From the NCBI GenBank assembly GCA_018061005.1, contig JAGOVA010000003.1, positions 69,466-133,465 of the forward strand: a stretch of DNA of 64,000 nt. Direction: 5' to 3'. This DNA comes from Sterolibacterium sp. (GTDB lineage: Bacteria; Pseudomonadota; Gammaproteobacteria; Burkholderiales; Rhodocyclaceae). The position numbers were made by a program, and so were the translations under genes. Shown here one piece after another: positions 1-8,213 of this stretch; positions within the stretch are counted from its first letter, which is position 1; each line of letters opens with the position of its first letter. Below the pieces are notes generated by a model, which was not told where the DNA came from, did no database searches, and was given only the letters and a program-made list of their open reading frames with translations.

Positions 1-382
1 CGCCCAGTTGCGGCGAGAGCCAGTCGCGGTGCGAGTGGATGGTGTCGTAGAGGCGCACCAGCGCTTGCGTCTGATCTTCGCCGACCTTGAATTGCACGGT
101 CAGGATGGCCATGCCGGGGCGCGATACGGAGTAAATGTGGTCGATGCCCGCGAGGCGCGACAACACCTGTTCGGCCGGGCGTGCGACCAGAGATTCGACA
201 TCCCGGGCGGATGCGCCGGGAAAGGGCACCAGCACATTGGCCATGGTGACATTAATTTGGGGTTCTTCCTCGCGCGGGGTGACCAGCACCGCGAAGATGC
301 CCAGCAGCAGGGCGATCAGCGCGATCAGCGGGGTCATCGAATGACGCTGGAAAGTGGCGGCGATGCGGCCTGAAATGTTCAT
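1..382 (-). CDS. RND efflux pump, inner-membrane transporter (partial, N-terminus only)
   Basis: The reverse strand is open from an ATG at 382 to the left edge, so only about the first 127 residues are present. It starts MNISGRIAATFQRHSM, continues with a hydrophobic first membrane helix (residues about 17-36), and then has REEEPQI and a PFPGAS segment. That is the usual start of hydrophobe/amphiphile-type RND proton antiporters (AcrB-like). Such pumps export drugs or lipophilic compounds using the proton gradient, with a periplasmic adaptor and an outer-membrane channel. The gene lies 24 bp downstream of the adaptor gene and is probably co-transcribed with it. Substrate cannot be inferred. 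CzcA-type metal pumps are less likely given the REEEPQI signature. Confidence 0.9.
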   Translation of the reverse strand, partial: MNISGRIAATFQRHSMTPLIALIALLLGIFAVLVTPREEEPQINVTMANVLVPFPGASARDVESLVARPAEQVLSRLAGIDHIYSVSRPGMAILTVQFKVGEDQTQALVRLYDTIHSHRDWLSPQLG

Positions 383-406
383 TGTGCGTGCGCTCGGCAG
401 ATGAAA

Positions 407-1489
407 TCAGCGGGGTTGTGCGGCCTGAAAGCTGGCCTTGAGCGGATCGAGGATGATCTTTTCGCCCGTGCTGATGCCGGCGAGGATTTCAATCTGGCCA
501 TTGGCCACGGTTTCGCCCAGGCGAACCTGGCGCAAACGGGGCTTGCCTTGCGGATCAAGAATGTAAAGTCCCGTCAGCTCCCCCCGTCGCACCACCGCCG
601 TGGCGGGCACCAGCAGTTTTTTTGTGGTGCCGATGACGAAATGTGCGCGTGCAAAAAGACCGGGAACAATGTTGGCCGAGAGCGCGTCAGGCAGGTAGAG
701 GCGCACCCGCACGGAGTGGCTGAGCGGGTCGATGGTGGGCAGTACTTCGATGCGCTGAGCCTCCAGCCAGTCTGGATTGCCAGGGAATTCAACATTGCCG
801 CGCAAGGCCTGGCGCACGTCGGCCAGCTTGTATTGCGGAATGTTGGCTACCACCCGCATGCCGCCCGGCTCAAACAGGCTGATGAGCGGCCGCCCCGGAT
901 TGGCCATTTCTCCCGGCTCGGCCAGACGCTGGGCGATGATGCCCGCAAAAGGCGCCACGATGACGGCATGGCTGCTCGCCGCACCTGCCCGTGCGGCATT
1001 GGCGGCCGCAGTGCGATTGTCGGCCTCGGCTTTGTCGAGTGCCGCCTGGCTGACGAATTTCTGGGCGTACAGTTCCTTGATGCGCGTCAGGTTGGCTCTG
1101 GACTGGGTGTATTGCGCCTGTGCGCCTGCCAGCGCTTCAGTCGCCTCGCGCGTGTCGATCCGCATCAGCACCTCACCCGCTTTGACGCGGGTGCCGACAT
1201 CGACACGCGCTTCCATGATGCGCCCGGTGACCTGTGCAGCCAAGGTTGCCTGTCGAACGGCTTCGACGACGGCTTCTGCCGGGTAGGTGCGATCCACCTC
1301 GCGCACTTCGGCGGTCAGCGTGGGTAGTGTATTTTGAGCGACTTGAGCCGTCGTCTGGGCGTGCGTCAGACCCACATACCAGGTCGTGAGCATGGCCAGG
1401 AAGAGCGCGCCGAACCTGGACGTATGAGCATGGCCTGGGTGGGCGCGGGTGATGGTAGTGGCGGTGGCAGAGCAGGATGAGGTCTTCAT
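407..1489 (-). CDS. RND efflux periplasmic adaptor (membrane fusion protein)
   Basis: A 360-residue protein of the HlyD/AcrA adaptor family, which bridges an RND pump to an outer-membrane channel. Residues 1-45 form a long signal peptide ending near THAQ. A lipoyl/barrel-sandwich segment follows (TLAAQVTGRIMEARVDVGTRVKAG), then a coiled-coil hairpin (about 110-170), the second lipoyl half (VIVAPFAGIIAQRLAEPGE) and a beta-barrel region. The next gene downstream is the RND transporter. The ATG at 1489 has no Shine-Dalgarno sequence. It sits directly after a predicted -10 box, so the mRNA may be leaderless. The next internal ATG (codon 34) would leave too short a signal peptide, which supports the start chosen. 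Confidence 0.9.
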   Translation of the reverse strand: MKTSSCSATATTITRAHPGHAHTSRFGALFLAMLTTWYVGLTHAQTTAQVAQNTLPTLTAEVREVDRTYPAEAVVEAVRQATLAAQVTGRIMEARVDVGTRVKAGEVLMRIDTREATEALAGAQAQYTQSRANLTRIKELYAQKFVSQAALDKAEADNRTAAANAARAGAASSHAVIVAPFAGIIAQRLAEPGEMANPGRPLISLFEPGGMRVVANIPQYKLADVRQALRGNVEFPGNPDWLEAQRIEVLPTIDPLSHSVRVRLYLPDALSANIVPGLFARAHFVIGTTKKLLVPATAVVRRGELTGLYILDPQGKPRLRQVRLGETVANGQIEILAGISTGEKIILDPLKASFQAAQPR

Positions 1490-1496
1490 GTCTATC

Positions 1497-1524
1497 AGTA
1501 TATGCTAATATACGAAAAACTCAA
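1497..1524 (-). promoter_or_regulatory. Promoter with overlapping palindromic operator for the RND efflux operon
   Basis: Read on the reverse strand there is a TTGAGT -35 (1519-1524), a 16-bp spacer and a TATACT -10 (1497-1502). A perfect inverted repeat gtatat-N4-atatac (1498-1513) covers the spacer and -10, as expected for a repressor of the TetR, MarR or ArsR kind. Expected initiation is about 7 nt after the -10, within a base or two of the ATG at 1489. No regulator gene is visible nearby. Confidence 0.55.
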
Positions 1525-1632
1525 GCGCGTTTCTGTGGGGGGGCGATGGGGGGGGATGGATTTCAAAGAGAATCGGTCGTATGGGAGATGAGCCGATAAA
1601 ATACCCGCTACGACAGATAACGAGGAGCCTCC

Positions 1633-2445
1633 ATGCGCTTCATTGAAAAACTGAATGCTCTCTGGCACAGCCACAATTCACTGGTCTGTGTGGGGCTGGA
1701 TCCAGATATTGAGCGGTTGCCGGCGCATCTGCCGAAAAATGCAGCGGGTATTTTTACTTTTTGCCGCGAGATCATCGATGCCACACACGATCTGGTGTGT
1801 GCCTACAAACCGCAGATTGCCTATTTTGCGGCGCATCAGGCAGAAGGCGCGTTGGTTGAGCTCATGGCCTACCTGCGCCAGAACTATCCGATGGTGCCGG
1901 TCATCCTGGATTCCAAACGCGGCGATATCGGCAGCACGGCCGAGCAATATGCTTGCGAGGCTTTTGAGCGCTATGCGGCGGATGCGGTGACCATCAATCC
2001 TTATATGGGTTACGACTCCGCCGAGCCGTTCCTGCGTCATGCCGACAAAGGTGTGGTGGTGCTGTGCCGCACTTCCAATCCGGGTGCCGCTGACTTTCAG
2101 GATATGGACGTAGGTGGTCGTCCGCTGTATGAAGTGGTCGCGGAACGGGTGGCGCAAAAATGGAATCACCATGGCAACTGCATGCTGGTGGTGGGGGCAA
2201 CCTGGCCCGCGCAAATGGCGCGGGTGCGTGCGCTGGTGGGCGACATGCCGTTTCTCGTGCCGGGCGTAGGCGCGCAGGGCGGCGATGTGGAGAAACTGGT
2301 ACGGGCAGGCTGTACGCCTGATGGGACGGGGCTGGTGATCAATTCATCGCGTGGCATTCTGTATGCCAGCCCGGGAGCCGATTTTGCCGAGGCCGCGCGT
2401 GCAGAAACGTGCCGGCTGCGAGATCAGGTGAACGCGTTTCGCTGA
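1633..2445 (+). CDS. pyrF: Orotidine-5'-phosphate decarboxylase (type 2)
   Basis: A 270-residue cytosolic enzyme converting OMP to UMP, the last step of de novo pyrimidine synthesis. The catalytic Lys/Asp network is visible as K59 (YKPQIAYF) and D93-S-K95-R-G-D98 ([15 protein letters not shown]). The phosphate-binding end is [10 protein letters not shown] plus [10 protein letters not shown]. Length and motifs fit the longer type 2 subfamily common in Betaproteobacteria and Actinobacteria rather than the E. coli type. The start is the ATG at 1633 with a GAGGAG ribosome-binding site about 7 nt upstream. It is apparently monocistronic. Confidence 0.97.
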   Translation: MRFIEKLNALWHSHNSLVCVGLDPDIERLPAHLPKNAAGIFTFCREIIDATHDLVCAYKPQIAYFAAHQAEGALVELMAYLRQNYPMVPVILDSKRGDIGSTAEQYACEAFERYAADAVTINPYMGYDSAEPFLRHADKGVVVLCRTSNPGAADFQDMDVGGRPLYEVVAERVAQKWNHHGNCMLVVGATWPAQMARVRALVGDMPFLVPGVGAQGGDVEKLVRAGCTPDGTGLVINSSRGILYASPGADFAEAARAETCRLRDQVNAFR

Positions 2446-2709
2446 ATGGTGCGAGGGGGAATGACGGTTGCAATATGGCGGAAACTTGAACCTGGCCAGC
2501 CAATCCTCTTTTTACGCCACTGCGCCACTGACGGGCGGCATGCGGCTACGCTGGGGCGTCGACTGCTCGCCCGATCACCGCCTCAAAAATGAACAACACC
2601 GCCTATGGCTCAGCGATCCGCTGGCCTTGTACGGGGTAGAGAACGCCAAGCTCGCGCCGAGGTATCAAGCTTCAGCTGCGAAGGCATCACGCAAATAGGG
2701 AGAAGTCCA
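2446..2709 (+). other. Intergenic stretch with an unsupported 76-codon reading frame
   Basis: Between pyrF and the next convincing gene there is a short open frame (2468-2698) ending LALYGVENAKLAPRYQASAAKASRK. It has no recognised motif and no good ribosome-binding site. It overlaps the upstream extension of the following frame. It could be the degraded tail of an older gene. I see no promoter or RNA gene here that I would defend. Confidence 0.3.
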
Positions 2710-2955
2710 ATGGTACAAAATGACACCCACAAGAACGGCAAGGCGCTCACCAAGCACATGACCTACGAGGCATTCCTCGATGAAGTCACCACGCTGATCG
2801 CCGAGAAACACGATCTCGCAGACAATGCAGCGATCGCCATGGTGATGCGGGCCCAGGAAGATGGATTCTTTAGCGGACACGACGATAACCTCAAAATCTG
2901 TACGCTGGATCGTGCCCATGAAGACGCACGCACGGTGTTCAAGAAATACAAGTAA
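2710..2955 (+). CDS. Small hypothetical protein upstream of a YaiI/YqxD gene
   Basis: An 81-residue acidic, probably helical protein ([20 protein letters not shown]..., ending RTVFKKYK). A longer frame exists upstream, but the ATG at 2710 has a GGGAGAA ribosome-binding site 5 nt before it and the upstream extension reads as low-quality sequence. The stop lies 2 bp before the ATG of the following YaiI/YqxD gene, so the two are very likely co-translated. No domain is recognised and no signal peptide or membrane segment is visible. Confidence 0.65.
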   Translation: MVQNDTHKNGKALTKHMTYEAFLDEVTTLIAEKHDLADNAAIAMVMRAQEDGFFSGHDDNLKICTLDRAHEDARTVFKKYK

Positions 2956-2957
2956 CC

Positions 2958-3398
2958 ATGATGATCTGGGTCGATGCCGATGCCTGCCCCAAGCCCATCA
3001 AGGAAATCCTGTTCCGGGCAGCGACACGCATACAAATCGAACTGATCTTGGTGGCGAACCAGATGCTGGCTGTGCCCAAGTCCCCGTGGATTCGCTCACT
3101 TCAGGTGCCCAAGGGCTTCGACGTTGCTGACAACGAGATCATTCGTCGGGTGGTCGCTGGCGACCTGGTCATCACCGCCGATATCCCGCTTGCGTCAGAA
3201 GTGATCGCCAAGGGCGCCAAAGTGCTCACCCCACGCGGGGAAACCTACGATGCCGGGTCGATCGCTGCAGCCCTGAGCATGCGCAATTTCATGGACACCT
3301 TGCGCTCCTCAGGTGTTGAAACCGGCGGCCCGGCGGCATTCAACGCCAACGACCAACGGGAATTTGCCCGGCAACTTGATCGCTACCTGATTAAATAA
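2958..3398 (+). CDS. YaiI/YqxD (DUF188) family protein, PIN-like fold
   Basis: A 146-residue protein starting [17 protein letters not shown], the diagnostic opening of the YaiI/YqxD family (typically about 150 residues). An acidic D-A-D cluster near the N-terminus, [22 protein letters not shown] in the middle and [14 protein letters not shown] complete the family pattern. The family has a PIN-like nuclease fold, but the cellular role is not firmly established. It follows the 81-residue hypothetical by 2 bp and is probably translationally coupled. Full length, no oddities. Confidence 0.9.
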   Translation: MMIWVDADACPKPIKEILFRAATRIQIELILVANQMLAVPKSPWIRSLQVPKGFDVADNEIIRRVVAGDLVITADIPLASEVIAKGAKVLTPRGETYDAGSIAAALSMRNFMDTLRSSGVETGGPAAFNANDQREFARQLDRYLIK

Positions 3399-3650
3399 TC
3401 AGCTCTATGGGTTGATGGGGGCTGATGGTAAGGTGAATCGGTATGGGAACTAAAGGGGGCAGGCTGGGGTCAGCCTGGTCAGGTTCGATCTTTGCTCGAA
3501 GGCCGTGGCTTTGGTTGGCATTTTGCGGGTGGCGTTCCCGTCATTCGCTCTTCTGGCGGCATCCCGGAGAGCTGATAACAGAAACAAAAGGACAGGCACT
3601 TTGTTTTGCTCCCGCTTCTGGCCGACAAATCGCCAAACAAAGACCGGAGG
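3399..3650. other. Non-coding stretch with short hairpins; possible decayed repeat
   Basis: No convincing gene. Two short inverted repeats are visible: AGGCTG-GGGT-CAGCCT at 3461-3476 and TTCGA-N7-TCGAA just after it. The small frames crossing the stretch (for example 3443-3676 +) lack a ribosome-binding site and look like chance. Whether this is a dispersed repeat copy cannot be told from one window. Confidence 0.4.
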
Positions 3651-3944
3651 CTACGAGGATCGGCCGCGAGACCTGAATATGTGCGCGAAACCGGCGGTGA
3701 TTGCCCACCAGAAGCCGACCCAGACGACGAGAAGGAGAGTCCACCCAAGAATGGAAGGTGACGCCCAAGCCGAGGACTCCGCCGCGCTGAACACAGGAAG
3801 GCCGAGCACCTGGAACGGCATGAGCGGGAGATAGATCGATCCGGCGATAACTGCAGCAGGACGGTCGGGGAGGTGAGATGCCCCGATAATGGCGACTGCG
3901 TGGGCTGCGACGAGCGTTGCTACTGCGATGAAGCGTAGATGCAT
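3651..3944 (-). CDS. Small integral membrane protein, unknown function
   Basis: A 97-residue protein with about three hydrophobic segments: residues 5-22, 32-50 and 67-88 (GWTLLLVVWVGFWWAITAGF). The C-terminal tail is short and basic (FRSRGRSS), consistent with positive-inside topology. It is flanked by non-coding DNA on both sides, with no operon partner. I do not recognise the family. The regular hydrophobic pattern favours a real gene, but support is only moderate. Confidence 0.55.
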   Translation of the reverse strand: MHLRFIAVATLVAAHAVAIIGASHLPDRPAAVIAGSIYLPLMPFQVLGLPVFSAAESSAWASPSILGWTLLLVVWVGFWWAITAGFAHIFRSRGRSS

Positions 3945-4131
3945 GGACTGAGGCTTACTGTGGGTGTGGAGAAATAGTGTTCATCTATGCATTTTGCGGT
4001 GAACCAAATGGAATATCAAGGGGCGAAGATCCGACGAATTCCTGAAAACCGCTGATGGCCTGCTACAAGCAGATAGATACGGCACTCAAATTTCCCGAGT
4101 GGCACCGGGCGGTGCGGTGTTTGTCGATGTA

Positions 4132-4161
4132 GTCACATAAATTAGAATAAAACACTATAAT
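4132..4161 (+). promoter_or_regulatory. Promoter of the toxin-antitoxin operon
   Basis: A perfect TATAAT -10 (4156-4161) is preceded, with an 18-bp spacer, by GTCACA (4132-4137), a 4/6 match to TTGACA. The antitoxin ATG follows 31 nt later. The AT-rich surround differs from the GC-rich neighbourhood. Autorepression by the antitoxin at this promoter would be normal for the family, but no operator was identified. Confidence 0.6.
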
Positions 4162-4192
4162 GAGGTTACTTAATCGAGGTGGAGTACACATC

Positions 4193-4459
4193 ATGTATGT
4201 CGCCGTTCGTGAACTGAAATCAAGCCTTTCGCGGGTTTTGTCGCTTGCACAGAGTGGCGAAGTGGTTGAAGTGACCTCACACAATAAGCCGATTGCCAGA
4301 ATTGTCGGCATACCGCCACAGACCGACGAAGGTCTGCGCCGCTTGATGGCAACGGGTGCGCTTTCATGGCGTGGTGGCAAGCCGCAGTTTGCACCGCCGG
4401 TGGAGCTTGCCCCTGCGGGCACGTCGGTTAGTCAGATGGTGCTGGAGGATCGTGGGTGA
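4193..4459 (+). CDS. Type II antitoxin, Phd/YefM-like (VapB role)
   Basis: An 88-residue antitoxin starting MYVAVRELKSSLSRVLSLAQSG, with VTSHNKPIARIVGIP, the N-terminal DNA-binding fold of the Phd/YefM family. The C-terminal half (WRGGKPQFAPPVEL...) would wrap and inhibit the toxin. The ATG at 4193 has an AGGTGGAG ribosome-binding site and is preferred over the upstream in-frame ATG at 4160, which overlaps the -10. Its TGA overlaps the GTG start of the PIN toxin by 4 nt, which is classic toxin-antitoxin coupling. It probably represses its own promoter. Confidence 0.85.
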   Translation: MYVAVRELKSSLSRVLSLAQSGEVVEVTSHNKPIARIVGIPPQTDEGLRRLMATGALSWRGGKPQFAPPVELAPAGTSVSQMVLEDRG

Positions 4460-4881
4460 TCCTGTTTTGTGACACATCGGCCTTGATCAAGTTGTACATC
4501 AAGGAAGCATTCAGCGAAGAGATTCGGCAGCAAACCGTGGCTGCAAAAGGGATCGCCGTAGCGCGTATTGCCTGGGTGGAAGCCATGTCTGCGCTGGCAC
4601 GGCGCGTGCGCGAAAACCCGCTCGATGCCGATGCAATTGAAACCGTGCGTGCCAGGTTGCGAAACGACTGGGCAGGGTTTGCGATTGTCGAGGTGACCCA
4701 ATCCCTCGTGGAGCTGGCAGGCGAGTATGCCGATATTTTTGCGCTGCGCGGTTACGATAGCGTTCAACTGGCCTCGGCCCGTCAGGTTCAGGAAGCTGCA
4801 AGTGAGGAATTGTGCTTTGCCTGCTTCGATACGCGCTTGCAAAAGGCAGCCAGGGTGCTTGGCATGCAAACCTTTGGATAG
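4456..4881 (+). CDS. vapC: PIN-domain ribonuclease toxin (VapC family)
   Basis: A 141-residue PIN-domain protein, the predicted toxin of the pair. Acidic active-site residues are visible: D6 in LFCDTSALIKLY, E42 in WVEAMSAL, and the later acidic positions near RGYDSVQLASA and CFDTRLQKAA. VapC toxins are Mg-dependent RNases that cut tRNA or rRNA and arrest growth when free of antitoxin. Translation starts at GTG 4456, inside the antitoxin stop codon. The gene appears intact. The pair lies in the least conserved part of the window, which fits horizontal mobility. Confidence 0.88.
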   Translation: MILFCDTSALIKLYIKEAFSEEIRQQTVAAKGIAVARIAWVEAMSALARRVRENPLDADAIETVRARLRNDWAGFAIVEVTQSLVELAGEYADIFALRGYDSVQLASARQVQEAASEELCFACFDTRLQKAARVLGMQTFG

Positions 4882-5018
4882 GCACAAAAGCCGTCGGGGC
4901 GAAAGCAGTGCATTGCTGATGGTTTGATCCTGATGGGTGACTGGCGGCTGGCGTCGCTATGGGATTGTTTACTCGCCTGACACAGATCGACTAATGGGCG
5001 ACCCATTTTAATTGGGCG

Positions 5019-5417
5019 TCATGATCGCTTTCGCCGAATAACATAGGCGTTGTCTGCCAGCGCAAAACCAACCTTGGGGTAGTAAGCCATCGCACCGGGT
5101 GCGGACATCAGGATAAGGGAGGCATCTTCTCCAATAATTGCCTGGGTGCGTCGAATTAGTTCCCGGCCAATGCCATGTTTCTGATAGGCGATGTCAACCG
5201 CAAGATCAGAGAGGTAGCAGCAGTAACTGTAGTCTGTCAGCGCGCGACTTACGCCGACCAGGCGAGCCCCATCCCACGCTGAAATGATGATGTTGGCGTT
5301 TGCAAGCATCTTCGCGATGCGTGGGATATCTTTCGTTGGCCTGGTAATGCCTGATGCTTCGAAGACACGAGCGACTTCGACAGGTTCAAGAGGCTGATTC
5401 TCGCGGTACTCAATCAT
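5019..5417 (-). CDS. GNAT-family N-acetyltransferase
   Basis: A 132-residue single-domain GNAT protein. The acetyl-CoA-binding motif A is visible as LSDLAVDIAYQKHGIGRELI (Q-x-x-G-I-G-x-x-L/I). Motif B follows near PGAMAYYPKVGFALADNAYVI. Substrate is unknown; relatives acetylate small amines or protein N-termini. It is convergent with the toxin gene, 137 bp away. A weak hairpin AATGGG-CGA-CCCATT (4993-5007) lies between them and may help terminate. The next gene upstream, in the same direction, is the J-domain gene. Confidence 0.88.
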   Translation of the reverse strand: MIEYRENQPLEPVEVARVFEASGITRPTKDIPRIAKMLANANIIISAWDGARLVGVSRALTDYSYCCYLSDLAVDIAYQKHGIGRELIRRTQAIIGEDASLILMSAPGAMAYYPKVGFALADNAYVIRRKRS

Positions 5418-5495
5418 TGGGCATGGGCTCTATTGTCGGAAGGCTCAAAAGAGCCCAGGCTCGATTTTCCGTGAGGTTGGGTGGTTGAACAACCA

Positions 5496-6980
5496 TTAAA
5501 AGGCTCCCCCCTCATCGCTCATCGGTTCCAGTTGCGCCAGTTGTGCACGACTCGCTTCAAGCTGGCGTTCGAGTTGCTCGGCCATTTCCTGCAACAGGTC
5601 GCGGTTGCGGTTACGCGCGAGGTTGGCGGCAGCGAAGAGTTCGTAGAGCTTTGAGGCGAGCAGGCGGTTGAGTTGTTCGCTGACGCTGGCGATGCGTCGT
5701 TGTACGCGTTGTATTTCGCGCTGCAAGGCGGCTTGGTTTGAGGTGCTGGGAGCGGCTTGGGATGCGCGGGTGGCCGGGCGCGTGGCGGCTGTGTCGGTGC
5801 TTGGTCGGCCGTCTTGCCATTGTTCGAGGATGTCGCGCAGCACCATTTCGTCGGCATTGCGGTAGGCGCGGTTGGCTTCGCTCATCAGTTCGGTACGCCA
5901 GGCGCGGTCTTCTTCATTTTCGGCACGATCGGGGTGGATTTTTTGTGCCAGCTGGCGGAACAGACGTTTGAGGTCGGCGGTGGGCGTAAAGGGGCGTTCT
6001 CTTTCTTTGTCGAGCTCGGCAAAGCGTTCGCTTTCGCGCTGGGATTGTTCGGCCTGGGCGCGGGCGTGTTCGGCGTGTTGCTGCGCCGTGGTGTCGGCAG
6101 GCTGGCAGCGTGCCAGATGTTTGGCAATATGGGCTTGCAGTTGATCAAGCTCGGCCAGTTTGCGGCCGATGATTTCGTGATACCGACGGGTGAATTCGGC
6201 CAGTTCAGCTTGGGCTGTGGCGAATTCGAGCTCCATGTCACCTAATTCCTGAACCAGTACGTCAAGCTCTGTGCTGAGGCGTTGCGTTTCGTCGATGGGG
6301 GCGAGCTCACGGCTCAGCGAGATGCGCGGATCACGCAGCAGCAGCATGCGGTGGGCACAGGCGCGCAGGTAAGGGACGGCTTCCATCATGCGTTCGGCAT
6401 GGAGTATCAGCAGGCCATCGCGCATCGGCTGGCCATGCAGTTGCAACGAAGCTGCCTGGGTTGCGGGCAGGATCAGAACAGGGAACAGGATGCCAATGTC
6501 GAGCGGCCATGCGCCGCCGGAAAATCCGGCCGCGCTCCAGTCGAGTGCGGCACGCCACACCGGGGCGTTTTCTTCGAGGCGCAGGCGTTGGGCTTCCCAG
6601 CAGTCGGCGTAAGCGGGTGGTGCGGGGCGTGATAAACGGCTTTTCAGCAGAGAGAGCGTCGCGCGCAGGGTGGTTGCTGCGGCAAAATCGGCCTCGGGTA
6701 ATACCAGGCAGAGTGGCCGCAGCTCGATGTCGAGAGCATTGGATATTTCGGGTAGCCATGCATCATCGGGCACGACCAGCAGGGTGGTTTCTCCACGAAA
6801 AATACGCGCGGTAGTCAATGCGGCCAGGGCGTCGATGGCGAGCGTATCTTCTGTATGGGGCAGACGGGCTTCGGGCAGCAGTTCAGCAGCAGGGGCAAGT
6901 TGCGTGCACCAGCTGGCCGCCAGTTGGTCGGCAGCACTGTCTGGAGCGGCAGAGGGAGCCGGATGAAGAGGCGTCAGCAT
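5496..6980 (-). CDS. Coiled-coil protein with an internal J domain
   Basis: A 494-residue cytosolic protein with no signal peptide or membrane helix. Residues about 1-215 are a non-coiled domain I do not recognise. Residues about 225-330 are strongly charged and heptad-like. A J domain (about 335-390) carries the HPD tripeptide in LAQKIHPDRAENEEDRAW, the site that stimulates the Hsp70/DnaK ATPase. A Thr/Ala/Pro-rich linker follows, then a second coiled coil (about 415-485). The J domain is central rather than N-terminal, and no Gly/Phe or zinc domain is present, so this is a specialised (class III-like) co-chaperone. The gene is divergent from exbB. The client is unknown. Confidence 0.75.
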   Translation of the reverse strand: MLTPLHPAPSAAPDSAADQLAASWCTQLAPAAELLPEARLPHTEDTLAIDALAALTTARIFRGETTLLVVPDDAWLPEISNALDIELRPLCLVLPEADFAAATTLRATLSLLKSRLSRPAPPAYADCWEAQRLRLEENAPVWRAALDWSAAGFSGGAWPLDIGILFPVLILPATQAASLQLHGQPMRDGLLILHAERMMEAVPYLRACAHRMLLLRDPRISLSRELAPIDETQRLSTELDVLVQELGDMELEFATAQAELAEFTRRYHEIIGRKLAELDQLQAHIAKHLARCQPADTTAQQHAEHARAQAEQSQRESERFAELDKERERPFTPTADLKRLFRQLAQKIHPDRAENEEDRAWRTELMSEANRAYRNADEMVLRDILEQWQDGRPSTDTAATRPATRASQAAPSTSNQAALQREIQRVQRRIASVSEQLNRLLASKLYELFAAANLARNRNRDLLQEMAEQLERQLEASRAQLAQLEPMSDEGGAF

Positions 6981-7106
6981 GGGCAGATTTTAACGGATGA
7001 AGCGCGCAGGTCTGCGTTTTGAAATGGATGTTCGCTCAGCTTCTTGCCGAAATACCCCGCATCAAGCTAAAGTGCGCGCTTATTTTGCTGTCGTAAGGAG
7101 TTTTGC

Positions 7107-7712
7107 GTGTTCGCCATACTTGAGGCCGCTGGTTGGCCAATTTATCCGCTGTTGCTGGCTTCCATTGTTGCGGTTGCCCTGATTATTGAACGGGGCTCGG
7201 CGTTGCGCCGTGCCAATATCGTGCCGCCCGGCCTGCTGGAGAGCGTCATGGGCGATTTTCGTCAGGGGGGCGTGAATGAGCAGATGCTGCGCCGTCTTGA
7301 CACGCATTCGCCGCTGGGGCGAATTTTTGCAGCGGGTTTGCGGAATGTGGGGAGTTCGCGTGAGGTCATGAAAGAGGCCATCGAGGAATCGGGTCGTGGT
7401 GCCGCGCATGAGCTGGAGCGATTTCTCACCACGCTGGGTACCATCGCGTCGATCAGTCCGTTGATGGGGCTGTTTGGTACGGTGGTCGGCATGATCGAGA
7501 TTTTCGGCGCGCCGACGGGATCCGGCAATAATCCGCAGGCGCTGGCACATGGTATTTCGGTGGCGCTCTACAACACCGCGTTTGGTCTGGTGGTGGCCAT
7601 TCCCAGCATGATTTTTTATCGACATTTCCGCGCGCGGGTCGATGGGTTGGTGGTCGAAATGGAGCTGCAGGCGATCAAGCTGGTCGAGCTGGTGCATGGT
7701 GAGCGCAAGTAA
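7107..7712 (+). CDS. exbB: ExbB/TolQ/MotA-family proton channel protein
   Basis: A 201-residue inner-membrane protein with three hydrophobic helices (about 8-27, 105-130 and 150-172). The second has the family pattern TIASISPLMGLFGTVVGMIEIF. With ExbD it forms the proton-driven motor that powers TonB-dependent import or TolA-like functions. The GTG start at 7107 has AAGGAG six nt upstream. exbD follows after 18 bp. No tonB is adjacent; one lies about 44 kb away in this window. The linkage to lpxK and kdsB is typical in Beta- and Gammaproteobacteria. Confidence 0.93.
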   Translation: MFAILEAAGWPIYPLLLASIVAVALIIERGSALRRANIVPPGLLESVMGDFRQGGVNEQMLRRLDTHSPLGRIFAAGLRNVGSSREVMKEAIEESGRGAAHELERFLTTLGTIASISPLMGLFGTVVGMIEIFGAPTGSGNNPQALAHGISVALYNTAFGLVVAIPSMIFYRHFRARVDGLVVEMELQAIKLVELVHGERK

Positions 7713-7730
7713 GCTGCGCGGGAGGCAACG

Positions 7731-8156
7731 ATGAACTTCCAACGCGGTCGCGCTCACGAGGAACCGGAGATCAATCTGATCCCGATGATCGATGTGTTGC
7801 TGGTGATCCTGATTTTTCTGATGATCACCACGACGTATTCGAAATACGCCGGTCTCGAAATCAACCTGCCCACGGCGGATGCCCAGCAGAAGGCTGAGCA
7901 ACCGAATGAGCTCCATGTGGTGGTGAATCATCAGGGTGAAGTGATGGTCAATCGCAATGTGGTCGCGGGTCACGATGTGGCGGCGATTACTTTGGCCTTG
8001 CGACGGGTGGCTGAGGCAGGTGGCAGCAAGGAGCCGATCGTCATCATCAGTGCCGATGCGACGGCAACACATCAGCGTGTGATTGATGTGATGCAGGCGG
8101 CGCAACAGGCTGGCCTCGCGCACATCTCCTTCTCTACACAGAACACCAACCGCTGA
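7731..8156 (+). CDS. exbD: ExbD/TolR-family biopolymer transport protein
   Basis: A 141-residue protein with a short cytoplasmic N-terminus (EEPEINLIPMIDVLLVILIFLMITTTY) holding the single membrane helix. The conserved Asp of ExbD/TolR (D in PMIDVLL, about residue 20) is the proton-carrying residue. The remainder is a periplasmic domain ending ISFSTQNTNR. It partners the ExbB encoded 18 bp upstream. The next gene is lpxK. The lipid A flippase gene msbA, often found at this point in related genomes, is missing. Confidence 0.94.
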   Translation: MNFQRGRAHEEPEINLIPMIDVLLVILIFLMITTTYSKYAGLEINLPTADAQQKAEQPNELHVVVNHQGEVMVNRNVVAGHDVAAITLALRRVAEAGGSKEPIVIISADATATHQRVIDVMQAAQQAGLAHISFSTQNTNR

Positions 8157-8213
8157 TCGTGGCGATACGGCGGCTGAAGCCGATGTTCGCGGATCTGGTT
8201 GCAGGCGGCTGAC

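Noticed and set aside
3443..3676. Small forward frame (77 codons) between the YaiI-like gene and the membrane protein
   Set aside because: No ribosome-binding site, Trp/Arg-rich random-looking product, and it overlaps the opposite-strand gene.
4020..4140. Possible gene remnant upstream of the antitoxin (frame ending ...QISRVAPGGAVFVDVVT)
   Set aside because: Only about 38 codons with no start or recognisable motif; insufficient to call a pseudogene.
7080..8123. A 347-codon reverse-strand frame over exbB and exbD
   Set aside because: Spans two conserved genes in antisense; His/Gln/Arg-rich composition without domain features.
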